Program-made: the position numbers and the translations under genes | Notes under the pieces: model-generated | Told to the model about the DNA's origin: nothing | Seen by the model: only the letters and a program-made list of their open reading frames with translations | Databases searched by the model: none | Part shown: one piece after another, positions 23,431 through 35,783 of the stretch | Layout of the letters: each line of letters begins with the position of its first letter | How positions within the stretch are numbered: position 1 is the first letter of the stretch | NCBI GenBank assembly: GCA_001695595.3 | Contig: MBPM02000012.1 | Coordinates: 806,001-870,000 of the forward strand | DNA: 64,000 nucleotides | Source of the DNA: Plasmopara viticola | Taxonomy: Eukaryota; Oomycota; Peronosporomycetes; Peronosporales; Peronosporaceae | Direction: 5' to 3'

Positions 23431-26400
23431 AAGTCACGCTTCTTAGCCTTACGTACAAAGCTGCTAATCAGCTAGTTCTGTTTCAATTTGCACTTTCTAA
23501 AGTAACATAGTTCTCTAAAGTAACATAGCATTTTATCATTCGCTCGTTTGAACATTTTATGATTCGGCACAATTCATCGCCAAATTTTATTAGGATTTGC
23601 AATAGTTCCGATGTCCCTCTACCACCACTAATAACTCAGTAGCAAGATGGGTATGTTTGTAAGAAAGTTTTGCAGGCTGTTCGCCTTAAGCGGGCTCTAC
23701 AAATTTGCCCACCAGGTCGGTAGTTTCGGGAGCTGCCTTAAAGTACGGGTTTTCCAGTCGTAATTTAAAATTAAGCTTACACTTCACAAATGGTGTTGGT
23801 TGAAGTTAAAAATATAAAAAGTTAGCCCTTTTAATATCTTATTACGAGGCAGTGGTACATTGAAAGACGACTTCGACAGTTAGAGTATGTAGTTAACGTC
23901 CGAAAATTTGAAGGCCGTCACGTCTGTCCTTACTACGATATCACCTAATTACTCGCATTGTAATTATCTATTAATGAGATCGCTTAGGGTCTTGAGACTC
24001 AACAAAATCGTCTTTATAAACGTTCGACGTGAATACGTGTAAGGTGAGTAAAATCATAAAGAGTCTTTATTGTTCATCTTTGTGTAATCATGACAAATTT
24101 GGCACAAGGGTTGGATGAACCGCAGTCACTTCTTTTCTTGTCGATAAATACTGGTACATTATTCGTCAATCGGGTGGCCGTACTCAAAAACATCACAACA
24201 AATTTGCTCGGCGAATCTATATTGACGACGTCAGTTATACATTTTAGATATGATGGTTACAACTCAAACACAAAGCACGAGCTTGACAACGCATTCAATG
24301 ATTTTACAAGCATAAATCGTTTTGCTTTGCTTTTCCATCCCAACGCTACTGATTTTATGTTAAGCTTTTTTCTCAAGCTCTTGTGAGATGATCGAAAGTG
24401 TAGGTGGCTGCGAGCAGCTGAATGCACTAAGCTGTCTAGATCTGGCCACAAGCGCGTTGCATGTAATACGATCTATTATTAAAGAGATCGACCAATTTTG
24501 TTCACTCTTCTAGTATGAAGCCACTATTTGCTTCTTTACAGCTGTTAAACGGGACAACAAACAAGTACGTTGTGCAGCCATACAATCCAAGTTATGCTCG
24601 TTCGCAAAGTGGGATCTATCAAAGCCACGCAAATCTCGAGGCCAATTCTGTAATGTATGAATAGATCAAGGCGTATGTGTCGACACAGCATTTTGATAGA
24701 GCGCCTTTTCATTCTTAAGAGACTCGATTCCTATGCTCGCTATCGATATCGGCTGATTATCAATAAACATATCCAGAATTTAGCTTTAGTCTTCGATCGC
24801 CTTACGCACAACGTATTCATTGCTATGCCATTGTTATTCATTTAGTCGACACTTTTGTGTTAACGTGAAGAAGGAAAGGTATCGTCAGTCGCCTTAAAAA
24901 GCACGCTGACTTCGACAAGCCTCATGTCACATTAGCCAGCCGTTTGTGTGGTCGAAAAAGCTGTGCAGCTTGGCTGTCTCATTTAAGATCTTCTTAAAGC
25001 TTAAAAAAATGCTGCAACAATGACTTTGGATCCCACCGCGTCGACTTGCTTATTACCCTATGATTTGCCTGCTTAGAAGCCTGTCTAGATATAAGCTAGC
25101 TTACTACTAACACTAATTTGTTAGCATTTTTCTCAGGGGTCTGTTGCGGTTGCCGCATGGACACCAGATTTTTAGGGCTGACAATAGCTTCGGAAATCTA
25201 AGAAGCCTGACATAGAGTGCTATTACGAAATCTAAAAGAACATACATGTCGTTTTTCAATAAGACAAAGGTGCTTGAGCTTGATCATTGAATAATACATT
25301 TACTTCCTACAGTATATAGCTTGTGATGAAAATCGTAAAGCCTAAGAAAGTGGGTTATACTTATCATTAAACTAAATCATGTCATAAACTGTATAAGCGT
25401 GGATGTAAGAGCATGAACTCAAAAAGTGTAAACGCATCAGAAAATTGTCAAAATCAAATTGTAGAGCGTGAGCTTATAAAGCTATGTGATAGTGGGTGAG
25501 CTCAATAGAATGTAAATGAAATGGAATCTTGCCTAAATAAGCTGCTAAGCTTATAATATCACGAAAAGTGTAAGAGCAGGCTGACCCCACTACACATTAA
25601 ATATAGTGTTTAAAACAGAAAAAGAAATAGAAAACATTCAACAACAACGTGTAAGGTACCAGTATAGTTGAATGTTGGTAGCCGCAGCGCCACTCGCGTA
25701 GTGTCTTTGACTGCGAGTAGTGTCTTTGACTGCCGCGTTTTGCCAACTAAATCGTATTCATGTAGCATTGCTTCAATACGAGATGGTAAAGATGCCGAGA
25801 TCCACAGGCAGAAAATTAAGCTGATGCTGTTTACTTTACCAGAAGCTAGCTAGCAAGCGATAGACCTATAACGTAGGATGCTGGTAGCTATCCGACTCAT
25901 TTCTGGAAACAGGTTTCTTACTCTTTATTACATTCCGGTCAGCGGGGCGTTTAGCCTACCCATTTTTCGGACCGGCAAAGCAGTCGTATTTTTTGTATGT
26001 GATTGCTCTTCCACCTTAGTGACCTATTTTCGACTCGATTACTCAGGATCTATGCGTATCGAGTCAGACTCAGCGTGGTCCCGGGTCGGGCAACTTTCTA
26101 CTCGAGCCACGTGGACGGTTGCCATTGCTCAAGCTGTATTTGCAATGCAGCCATTACATTTTGGCCAGTGAAAGATTCAAAACGCGGTGGTCTCGAACAC
26201 TAAAACACTCAATATTTGCTTTGGATAGAGAAATATACTTAAAATGAGGGTACGTCTGATGGAAATTCATATGTCAATCGAAGTATATACAATAAGTTTG
26301 TACCCCTTCTTAAATCCGTTTACAGCCAGTAAATCATCAAATCGGTCCCCGGAACTTCTGAACCGAAGAACGGACAAAGATCATGACATACCTGGATCAT

Positions 26401-29400
26401 TTACAAGACTAAGGAATAGCCGCCGTGTAGGGGGTTAAAAGTCAAGCTAGGTTCCAACCTGTCTCTTTTTTCTCCTGCTTGTGCCATTTCTTGACCTATC
26501 GGGCTTCGCCTTCGCTTATGCGGTGTATTCGAGCGTATATGGTCAGATCCAGACATAATACTTTGCAATATGTGCTGACCCCAATTCAACTTTTAACCTG
26601 CTCTACCCTCTTCTTTACTCAAAATTTGTTTGACACGGTGTTAACAATGGCTTATTTTAATCAAAAGTAAGCAAACATTGGACATCTTGAGCTCACAAAG
26701 ATCATCGTCTTGTCATTCTGAATTCGATAGTCCGTGCTTATTTATTGCCGTCGTCGAATGCTGATATATCTGCATACCGACCACAAGCTCGCCTGTTTCT
26801 GATTATACAATGTACCATACCAGCTCACTTCTAAAATTGAGATCTTCACTGCACAATCTTGACCTTTGCGTCTAAATTTTCTTTGACGAAAATGTGATTT
26901 GGGTAGCAAATCAAAGGTCTGTACGTTGCCGCAGCAATGCCGAGACTTGTTTTTGTTTTCAGCACAATCCAGTGTGTCGTTCGTCCATCAAGTAGTCTGA
27001 CCTGGTGCACATAGAATAATGGCAACGCGATTTTGCATCGCCTGAAAGCATTCATTGTGAGTTCAACAAATGTCCGAGGTATCTCACACATTCATCTCCG
27101 TCAATTAGGCAAGCTTTATCACGAAGCCAAATGGTTCAAATCCTTACTTTTCCAGATTTATGCCCAATTCACAATTTTAGCCGATCCTGATTTACCTTAA
27201 CGAAAATTAGTATCATATGCTCCAGAGAAATTGAGCCTTTTATTTGCTTTTATAGCTGCATTAATGCCTGAAGTACGTGTATATCAAAATTTTGTGTATG
27301 CCGGATATTGATTGTCGTATCTAAAATGCGACAGTTTTGGTGCAGACGGAACCATGTCCGGAAAGTATAATCTCTTACTTTTCGCCAGTGAGACCAATAG
27401 TGACGACTTCAACAAAGGCGTCCGCGCAAATCATTTAAGGTTAGCAAAACCACATTACGGGGTCAGATACTTCGTGACAGTTTAGGGAAAGTTCGGTCCT
27501 ACATTCCTATCCAATTTAGTTACGCAGACCCCGTAGTAAGTGTTGAATGGTCTGAGTTGAATGAGGGTGTAAAATCTTAACAGCATAAGCACGAAAGAGT
27601 TTCCTTCAGTCTCGTTGAAGCTAAATAAATTAATTTCATTGATTTGTAACACTGTTTATCATACAGCCCCCAAAACTAGACCTCTTTCTCGATCGCAAAT
27701 AAATTTTATCAGCATCCCATTCCAAAAACAACGGGAATGAAAGCACCAAAGAGCGGGCATCATCGGTCAAGCTCGTCACTTTTCCATACATCCAAGAGCG
27801 ATATCATTGAGATTGACGTCAGTAAGCTGATTGGGCGTATACTGCGCAATAGACACGGTTCGCAATTTTTCTTTCCAATCCAAGACTACAGTAAGAAATG
27901 ATTGAGGTATTTTTTTTTGTTTTCTGATCACCTTAGCGTGTTTCACAAAAGTGATGTTCCGCGTCGTCTCTGATCTTTCGTGTTTCGACCGATTTTTATT
28001 ACCATCTAAATTTGATTTTACCCCACCGGCACTGTGCACTACCTTCCAGAGGAGCTGTCGCAAGCCCATTATCGTAAAGCAGGCTTTTCGATTTTTTTAA
28101 TAACAGGGTAGTGTGCAAAAAATTTTCGCATTCATAAAAATAAATGCATGGCAGTTGCGCATAATTTACTTCCTTAATCCCAAACAGCCTACTATGAGAG
28201 TAAGAATTTGCAGTCCAGAAAAATGTATTTCACATGCTACATGTGGCTCATTTATAAAAAATGAGTGCGTCAGTCCGTTCGTTCAAATCTGGCTATTGAT
28301 AAGTCTATTGTGAATTTGATCGATAGCAGTATGTACCGAATCTAATTTTCAAACTCACGTCAGCAATACTGGTAAAGGACCGCTCAGCGTAACTAAAGTA
28401 CAAGGCCAAACCATTGAATTTGCTTAGAAAAAGATCTGCAATCAGTTAAGCCTCTATCAATGGCCGAAACGTTATAATATTATAGCAAATGCGGCGCTGA
28501 CATTGGCTATCATTGATAAGTACGAATTTTATTTTCGTCTGCGGCTAGCTGCGCCAGTGCATAAGCTTTCGATGATAAAAATTATGTAGCAGTTCTGGTT
28601 TTTTACAAGGTATAACTAGTGTAGCCTACTCTAATATGACATGTGCAGGGCTTAAACTATAAGCTGCACGTACCCTTCAAATGCCACCAATGACCAAGTA
28701 TGGCTGCAGTGACGTAATGCATCCAATCAACATTGAGTTTGAGTGTGGCTGGCCAAAAGTGATAACCACTTGATGTTTGCCGTGGATATCAACAGTCGGA
28801 AGTGCACAACTGATGACGGATGCGGGGGAAGTTCACTTATAATTCGCTAGTACTGCGTATGTCGAATGTGTCAAAAATACGATTTGGATCACAGAGCGCA
28901 TTTAGCGCAATCAAGATACGAAAGTAGGTAAGGTCTTAAAAGAGATAGTACTGACGCCCTAAGCCATGAAGGAAGGGATAGTAGAAATATCTACAGAACG
29001 TTGCGAATGGGCTTTGGACCTTAAAATGATCAAAGCGATTTTGAGTGCTAATGACATTGACATAAAAACATCGTATTGAGAATGTACATTAGACGCTACC
29101 GAGCGATGCAAGCTTATATCCCCGCAGATGAATTTCATATGATGGCGTTACACATAAAGTAAGTCCACACGTGCCAATTATACACAAATTGATAGATAAC
29201 GCGACACACAAATGTTTGGTACTTGCCTTTGCTTCGTAATGTTACATCCCTTATATAATTAGTCGAATGGTCGAATAATTGGCACTGTGCAGCTTCTTCT
29301 AATCTTATGACCATCACGCAAGCAAGATTCACGCCGCTTGAAAATGGCGCGCGCGATGCTACATGAATATTATCGACGATGAATTTAAGTTGCAAATGAT

Positions 29401-31119
29401 TATCACACTTGACCATATGCTTAAGTAGACACGATGGTGGGCGTAGTAATCTTTATTTCAAAGTGCGTGCTCGGTTGATTTATCATTCACGCTGACAACG
29501 CGTCGGACAGACCTAATATGAGCTCAACAAGTTTTAATGAAGCCGACATTATCCGTGAAAGTTTGTGTCATATTTTGATTACATACGCTTAGAAACGCAA
29601 CATTGGAGAAGGCAAAGGCGGATAAACTGTATTGTTGTTGTAAAGCGAGCTAATACAGCAAGTAGCGCGGCTTGTATTCAGAATTTCTCAAAGCGAGTGC
29701 CGCTCAGTAAGCCTTTAACAAGAATCAGAAAGCACACCCGTCCGTCTGTCTGTCCTCTCAACAATTGTAATTTGACCCGGCTATCAATAAATCTTCAATC
29801 CTACTGTATGTATTGGATATATGATGTACTCAGCGTAGCGCAACTTTGCTTTTTCATTGGCACAGATTTTTTGTTGTATCACATTTAGCACGGTATTTCT
29901 CAAATTAAATTGTCGGCATGCTTTTTTTTTGGTACTCGCTGTTCCAGCTATTAAGAACTCGCTTGTTGGTGCCGCCAACAGCAAACAGTTCTCACATACG
30001 ATCAAATACATATTGTTGACTCTCTACTCGAAGACATATGCGCGCTGAGATGCTACATTTGAGGGTCAATAAGCTTTTGACGGCTGAGATTGCACTTAAT
30101 AATGCGGTCTACGTATTGGCGAGCTTTTTACCTTTTTGTATTGTAGGATTATAACACCTCAAATTTTCGCTAATTTAAGAGGTATAAGACTTCATGTGGT
30201 TGGTGGGAGAGGTACAAAAGCTATTACTATCTCTAAATCTGCTATGACAGCTTATGAATTCGCAAAAAGACCGCTGAATGTAATCAGCAGAGCAATGACA
30301 ACATTGCACTTGCCTGCCTTAATAAAAAAAATTCCGACAAATAGTAGAGGGATAGTTTTCTCGTTTACTTACAACGATAAAGTCTCACACGATATGCTAA
30401 ACCTTATCAAAAACAGAAAGGTATTTTACTTCCGAAGACAGGCATGGGCCTGCCTACACATTAATCTTCTCAAATCAATGCCGACGCACCCGGATGCCTA
30501 TGTAGAAAGTCTCATAATGTATTACGATCCTTTGGTCCGAGTCTTATATGTACCTAGCACCGTTACGACGTTTCTTTCACGCCCTCACTTACTGGTAAGG
30601 TAGTCATACAGCGGCGGATAGTACCATAGCCACCAATAATTGACTATGTGGCTAAAAGGCCCGTTTCGAGTGGCTGGCCGAGTCTCGTGCTCACAACCGA
30701 GGGAAGCGACTGTCCGATGCAGTCTGACTACCTTGCGATGAGCCTTCAATTAAGCTCATCTGCTGTGATACGACAACCAGCTAGCTGTAAATTTATCAGA
30801 AATTTCTTCGTGGGCTACGGGAACCCAGGCATAGATAGGCATCACACTTTTGTGCACTTTGTACAAAGCTATGTTATTCGCAATAGGTGGCACTTCGTTA
30901 CCCGCCTGTAATTTTGCTTTCCTTTTCGCTTTGCAAACTTATGCAAGTTGATAAATGGTTAATGGAAACTTTACACCCACGTGTATAGCTATGCTACCCA
31001 CTATACATTGCGGATCTGTATTTCTTGCTTGCGGGATCTTGATATTTGAATCGATGGCGCATATTTGCGAGGCAGTTTTAAAGACATGGAATGGGGGCCC
31101 TCAGTGAAGTAATATTACA
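23431..31119. other. Gene-poor AT-rich stretch
   Basis: There is no supportable gene in 7.7 kb. An open frame at 24,090-24,386 has an ATG and 98 codons but no domain. A 155-codon frame at 30,136-30,603 begins with TTG, not ATG, and resembles nothing known to me. A 19-bp tandem duplication (gtagtgtctttgactgcga) lies at 25,698-25,733. Confidence 0.45.
25698..25733. repeat. 19-bp tandem duplication
   Basis: The unit gtagtgtctttgactgc recurs with period 19 (starting at 25,698 and 25,717). Short slippage-type duplication. Confidence 0.75.
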
Positions 31120-31206
31120 GGTGAAAGCCCGGCTTGTAGCCAGCCTGGTGTCCCAGATAAGAGAGTGCAAACACAACGCGCTCGTGATCGTCTGCGATTA
31201 TGGTTG
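31120..31206 (-). mobile_element. Gag-like dispersed fragment, copy B
   Basis: This is the second copy of the fragment at 14,316-14,399. On the minus strand it is open and reads ATIIADDHERVVFALSYLGH, similar to the capsid helix of Ty3/gypsy Gag proteins. The flanking sequence does not match copy A, so only this segment is recognisably shared. Confidence 0.4.
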
Positions 31207-31883
31207 CTTTAGCTGCCATCTCAACTCCCTCCTATAGATTCTCGGCGTGGACGCCGCAATCGGCGCTAATACCAGGAACGTTGGACTATGGTCGCCTGGA
31301 CTCTATGGCATAAACTTCTCTCGCGAGCTCAGACCCTTTTGATGCATTCCGGTCCTTAGCAGTAGGAAGGGCTGCAATCCCAGCCGCAGCCTCAGGCCCA
31401 AAAAAGCCAGCAATCGGCAGCAGCACGAGCAGCGCGTCCGCCAGATGCGGGAAGCAAATAATGGTTCCATCATAGTAAGCGTAGGATCGGCTACAAAGCT
31501 CTACCAGGTGCGACGAGGCCACAGGACGAGGCATGAAAGAAGATGTGCGATCTTCCCGTGAGCGACTGTTCACTATTCCCTTCTTATAAAATTGAGGTGT
31601 GCAATTACATGCAGTCGAGAGAAGGGCTAACGTGATAGCGATATCGCAATTAGATCGACAACTACTATGCAAGCCAATGGTTTAGGCTCAGCATCCGGTC
31701 ACATAAGCGTATGTAGCTACAACTTCTAGTGAGCAGATTTTATACCGGGAATTAGTGGAGTCACTTGCGATAGAAGCGCTACATACATATATTCTTCCTA
31801 GCCTCAAGATCTATTGATTTTCCATAGAGTGACAAGTCGCCACAGATTGGCCATTTTAGAAAACCCAATCCTTGAGCGTAGCA
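31207..31883. other. Region upstream of the first fusion gene
   Basis: A 128-codon minus-strand frame (31,286-31,672) has no recognised domain. The last 200 bases are AT-rich and should include the promoter of the gene starting at 31,884. Confidence 0.4.
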
Positions 31884-34800
31884 ATGTTTGCTCCTCTCCA
31901 AGGCCCCCACTATGCCACTAACACGCGGGCCGTCTGCATCGGCAGCGGTCGCTTTATAGTACGTTGCATCAGCTTCGAGCTTTTAATGCATTCTACTCAT
32001 ACTCTGCCCGGTATCGCGTCCAGCGTGCCGTGCTCGTTCCGATCTTTCGATCTCTTGAGAACAGCGTCATAGTGGCGCAGACCCGTGGCACGAGCTTTGC
32101 ATCAGCTTGTGTTGCTGCAAAGGGAAGGTACGAGGTAGATACGATAGGACCGGATGGTCACGTGGATACAAGTGTTTTTGAGCTGGAAGGTACGATTGGA
32201 AAGCCGTATCGATAGACCGGTGATTAGCAAGTTCTCTTGTATCTGGACGCAGCGGTGGGCTCGTTAGGTGTTCCCGAGGGTCGTGCAGCGTTTCTCAAGT
32301 TGCCGGCCAAGCTACCGCAACTCAAGTACATTGGCTTTGGCGTCACTGAAGCGGGGCTGCAGCCCAATTCTCAGGCAATTAATCATCTGACCGAATTCTT
32401 GCAAGCTGCATTTGAATGTATCCCAGGTAACCAACTTAAAAGAAGCGTCACTTTGTCATCAATTAACATTCCAATATGCTGCGGTCTTTGCAGACAACGA
32501 CCTGTCCATCATTAATACAGACAATTTTCCAAACAATGGCGACCATATCAAGAAGCTCGTTCGTGAGCTAGATTGGGTTCAAAGTGATGCTTCTGCTGCC
32601 TTTCGGAGCTACTTGAACAACAAGGTGCACTTTCACAATACAATGGTAGACCGCATAACAAATCACCGGACTGGAGACCCGCTCGTGCCTTTAACCGAGC
32701 CGTGGCCGGCTAAGGCTCTTGTCATTGAAGATTTGCATGGTGTATTGGATACCAACCGTCTCCTTCAGGTTCCTGGGGTCCACATACGTACCAACAAGTA
32801 TGATATCGCAAAGGATTATTTGCTTAAATTTTCGCTTGGCAATGCTATTAACTCGGCCATGGTGTACCTGCTGGCACTCTCTCGTCAGCGTACAGCAAAT
32901 CAATTCCACCAATTCCCCACTATCTGCAAATACCTCGATCAATTGTTCGAAAAGGACATTTTACCAGCATTATTAGCTGCTAATGTGGCTGAAGAACAAG
33001 CCCGCAACTTCTATGCTGAGTGGCTTGTGCGGATGAAGCACCCACACTTTGGCCTCGATACTTTCTGGGTCTCACAGAATGCACTTTTGCGACTTTACGT
33101 GCGTCTTTTGCACTCAGTCAATGTCAACGTTGCTCACGACAATGACTACCGCCCCAGCAATTTTATGGCGTTTGCAACTGCAATTGCGTTGCGCTTCTTA
33201 ACTCCGTCGCAAGTCGCCTCTAAACGGGAATTGTCGACAATCTTTGTGGGTCAAATGGATCCGATTCGAGAGAACACACCTATCTTTTCGCTCACAGAAA
33301 AGACTTGGACATACGATTCTGGACTCACTGCAAACTTATCGACTGGTAAGTATGAATTTGACGATGGCGAGAATGGACGGGTTTCTCGCTTGCTTTGGCG
33401 TGCGAGTCAGCACGTGCTTAAATTTGGTAAAGGTACCAATGGCAATCCACTGCCCTCAACTGAAGTGTCGAGTGGTGTTGGTGTAGCCGTTGCCAGTGTG
33501 CTCAGCGGTGTCCAGGGCTTTGATCTTACCAACGATGTCTACGCTTCGTTCGCTGCTGACGTTGCTGGTCTGTACCAGCGTCTTATCTCTGGCAAGCAGA
33601 CGGCTCTAGAGACACTAGAAGACGTACTTCGGAACCACGACACGAGTGAGTATCTCAAGACAAAGGAGGAAGTTGCAATTTTTGTACGCACGGCGGTTGC
33701 TAGCGTCGAAATCATTGATGTCCACACGCATTTATTTCCTCCCAGCCACGGTAACCTCATGCTGTGGGGTATCAATGAACTCCTCACGTACCATTACCTC
33801 GTGGCAGAGTTTCTGCAAACATCAACGTTGCAAGTCGAAGCGTTTGATTCGTATCCAAAGGAAGAACAAGCCGTTCTGATCTGGCAGCACTTGTTCGTTG
33901 ACCGCTCGCCCGTGTCTGAAGCTTGTCGTGGTGTCTTGACGACTTTGCACTTGTTGGGTTTAGATCATCTCGTTGCAAAGCGTGATATTGTCGCCATACA
34001 AGAATGGTTCAAGCAGCAGGACCCGGAGGAATACGTGGACACGGTCTTTCGTCTCGCGGGGCTCAAGTACGCAGTGATGACCAACATTCCGTTCGAGCCA
34101 CAAGAGGCGCGTCACTGGCTTGGTGACCCCGCCACAAAGACGCCACATGCGCCTCTCTGGTCACGAAAGTACTTTCGCTCAGCGTTGCGCGTGGACCAAA
34201 TCTTGTTGGGTGACTGGGCGTCCATTGGTCCGACGTTGGAAGTGTTTACGTTGCCTCGTACATTGGCGGGAGTGCGCACTTTACTGGAGAAATGGATCGA
34301 GATTATGCAACCAGAGTATTTTATGGCAAGTGTACCCATTTCTTTCCAGTATCCGGATGAAAGGACACCCAAATCTGCCACTGACGCATTACCAGATGGT
34401 GCAGAGTTACTGCTGCAGGTTTTACTGCCTTTGGCTGAAGAAAAGAAGCTGCCGATTGCACTCAAGTTTGACAGTGTGCGTCCGATCAATGCTCGCTACG
34501 GTGTGGCTGGTGACGGTGTCAAGCCTAGCAACGTCGATATTTTGATTAAATTATGCAACAACTTTCCACGAGTCAAGTTCCTAGCCACCTTTCTATCGCG
34601 CGTCAATCAGCACGAGGTGACAGTAACAGCCAACAAGTTTCGCAACTTGCATCTATATGGGTGCTGGTGGTACTGCAACAATCCGTCCATCATTGAAGAG
34701 CTGACGCGCATGCGCATTGAGATTCTAGGCACTGCGTTTACGAGCCAACACTCGGACGCACGGGTGCTGGACCAGCTCATTTACAAGTGGAGTCACTCGC

Positions 34801-34943
34801 GTGAGGTCATTGGAAACGTATTGGTCGACATGTATGAAAAGCTTTTTGCGACGGGATGGAAAGTGTCCAAGAGCGACATTGAGCGTGACGTGCAACGCTT
34901 GTTTGGTCAGAGCTACGAGGAATTTATGACGAAGGACTCGTAA
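31884..34943 (+). CDS. Bifunctional UxaB-like dehydrogenase/UxaC-like uronate isomerase, copy 1
   Basis: Four exons (31,884-31,958; 32,024-32,189; 32,253-32,426; 32,494-34,943) separated by GT-AG introns of 65, 63 and 67 nt give 954 residues. Residues about 1-455 match polyol-specific long-chain dehydrogenases (mannitol dehydrogenase, UxaB, UxuB): CIGSGRFIR nucleotide-binding start, TDNFPNNGD, VHFHNTMVDRIT, and TEPWPAKALVIED. The family motif K-x4-N-x2-H reads K250, N255 and Asn258, so the catalytic His is replaced. Residues 462-954 match uronate isomerase (UxaC) at normal length, with the metal-binding H549-T-H551 in IIDVHTHLFPP and GCWWYCNN near the end. Predicted chemistry: D-galacturonate (or D-glucuronate) to a keto-uronate, then reduction to an aldonate. 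No signal peptide is evident, so it is probably cytosolic. Copy 2 confirms the positions of introns 1 and 3 but lacks intron 2. Confidence 0.85.
33462..34928 (+). repeat. Arm 1 of 1,467-bp inverted repeat (gene-conversion tract)
   Basis: This segment of copy 1, from the codons for EVSSG to EEFM, matches 47,787-49,253 in inverted orientation at equal length with no indel and only scattered substitutions (about 14 amino-acid differences over 489 residues). Similarity falls sharply at both edges: upstream the proteins are clearly diverged, and downstream only four codons before the stop already differ. Confidence 0.9.
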
Positions 34944-35003
34944 TTAGTGTAGCCCATGCACAGAGTCGACCTGACAGAACTCAGCTGTTCGAAATAGCTA
35001 CCT

Positions 35004-35597
35004 TTACGTGTTTTCCTCCATGTCATATTCTGTATTAACGATTGGCAGTTTGGCCCATAATGCAAACGTGTGCAATATTATAGAGGCCGCAACTGTCACG
35101 TTGAGGGACGCGGTACCCCCTCCGTATTGTGGAATGTAGACAAAGTCATCGCAAATGGCGACTTGTGCCGCGTTCATGCCACTCCCCTGATAGCGTATGC
35201 AACAAATGCGACCCAATAAGCTTTCGACGTGCCCAATCAATGCCTGCAATCGTACCTCGTTGCCCATGATAAAGGCCGTATCGCCGCAAAACGGCGAATC
35301 AGCAATGCGCTTTGCGTCGTGCATGATCTCAACACCCACGATACGGATTCCTCGCTCTTGGCAACGCGCTCTGCAGTCCTTGAGCGTCGCCACGCGCGTG
35401 ACATGGCAGCTCAAGGAGCTTAAAAACGGCTTTTGCTCTTGCAAATCAAACGTTTTCTGCCCTACAACAAAGACTTCTTTCACTCCAAAGGCCGAGGCGC
35501 TCACGAGCATATTCTTGACATTTTTCATCTTCTGCACATTGTTGAGAATGAGAAAGTGGCATGGGGGAGCTGCTAAAGCCTCTTCCGTCATCTCCAT
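35004..35597 (-). CDS. SpoU/TrmH-family RNA 2'-O-methyltransferase
   Basis: A single-exon gene of 197 residues from ATG at 35,597; the frame is open further upstream but without another ATG. It consists of the SpoU (SPOUT) domain alone. Motif 2 is FIMGNE (about 109-114) and motif 3 is IPQYGGGTASLNVTVAASI (155-173), which bind S-adenosylmethionine in the trefoil knot and form the dimer. It closely resembles the short SpoU proteins of plants and protists, presumed to methylate tRNA or rRNA ribose. Oddity: motif 1 reads NVKNMLVSASAFG, where the family usually has N-x-G-x3-R-x-A-x-AFG, so the catalytic-type arginine is a valine (Val32). It may have altered activity. It is convergent with fusion copy 1 (stops 60 bp apart) and divergent from the dehydrogenase gene. 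Confidence 0.85.
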   Translation of the reverse strand: MEMTEEALAAPPCHFLILNNVQKMKNVKNMLVSASAFGVKEVFVVGQKTFDLQEQKPFLSSLSCHVTRVATLKDCRARCQERGIRIVGVEIMHDAKRIADSPFCGDTAFIMGNEVRLQALIGHVESLLGRICCIRYQGSGMNAAQVAICDDFVYIPQYGGGTASLNVTVAASIILHTFALWAKLPIVNTEYDMEENT

Positions 35598-35783
35598 TGA
35601 CTGGTCGAATGAGGAGCGCTTACAATAAATAGTCTGTATCGTAGGCTGTCTCCAAAATGGCACACTAAATTAGGGACAGCAGACACCGGATTATAATAAA
35701 GTACCAATTCATGGCAATTTCTAGCTCTGCCCAGTGACTGTGTGGCCACTCGCGTTTTGTCACCGTGCAACGGATTCACGGCC
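35598..35783. promoter_or_regulatory. Divergent promoter region between SpoU and dehydrogenase genes
   Basis: The 186 bp between the two start codons must serve both genes unless transcripts overlap. I see no convincing oomycete initiator or other named element. The role is inferred from gene orientation only. Confidence 0.4.

Noticed and set aside
30136..30603. 155-codon open frame as a real gene
   Set aside because: It starts with TTG rather than ATG, has no recognisable domain or signal peptide, and frames of this length can occur by chance in 64 kb.
31964..32515. Separate small genes upstream of the long frame of fusion copy 1
   Set aside because: They are exons of the same gene in shifted frames; comparison with copy 2 shows the joined dehydrogenase sequence.
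33539..34489. Minus-strand open frames of up to 125 codons inside both fusion copies
   Set aside because: They mirror a long, strongly coding gene on the other strand and appear in both copies only because the sequence is duplicated.
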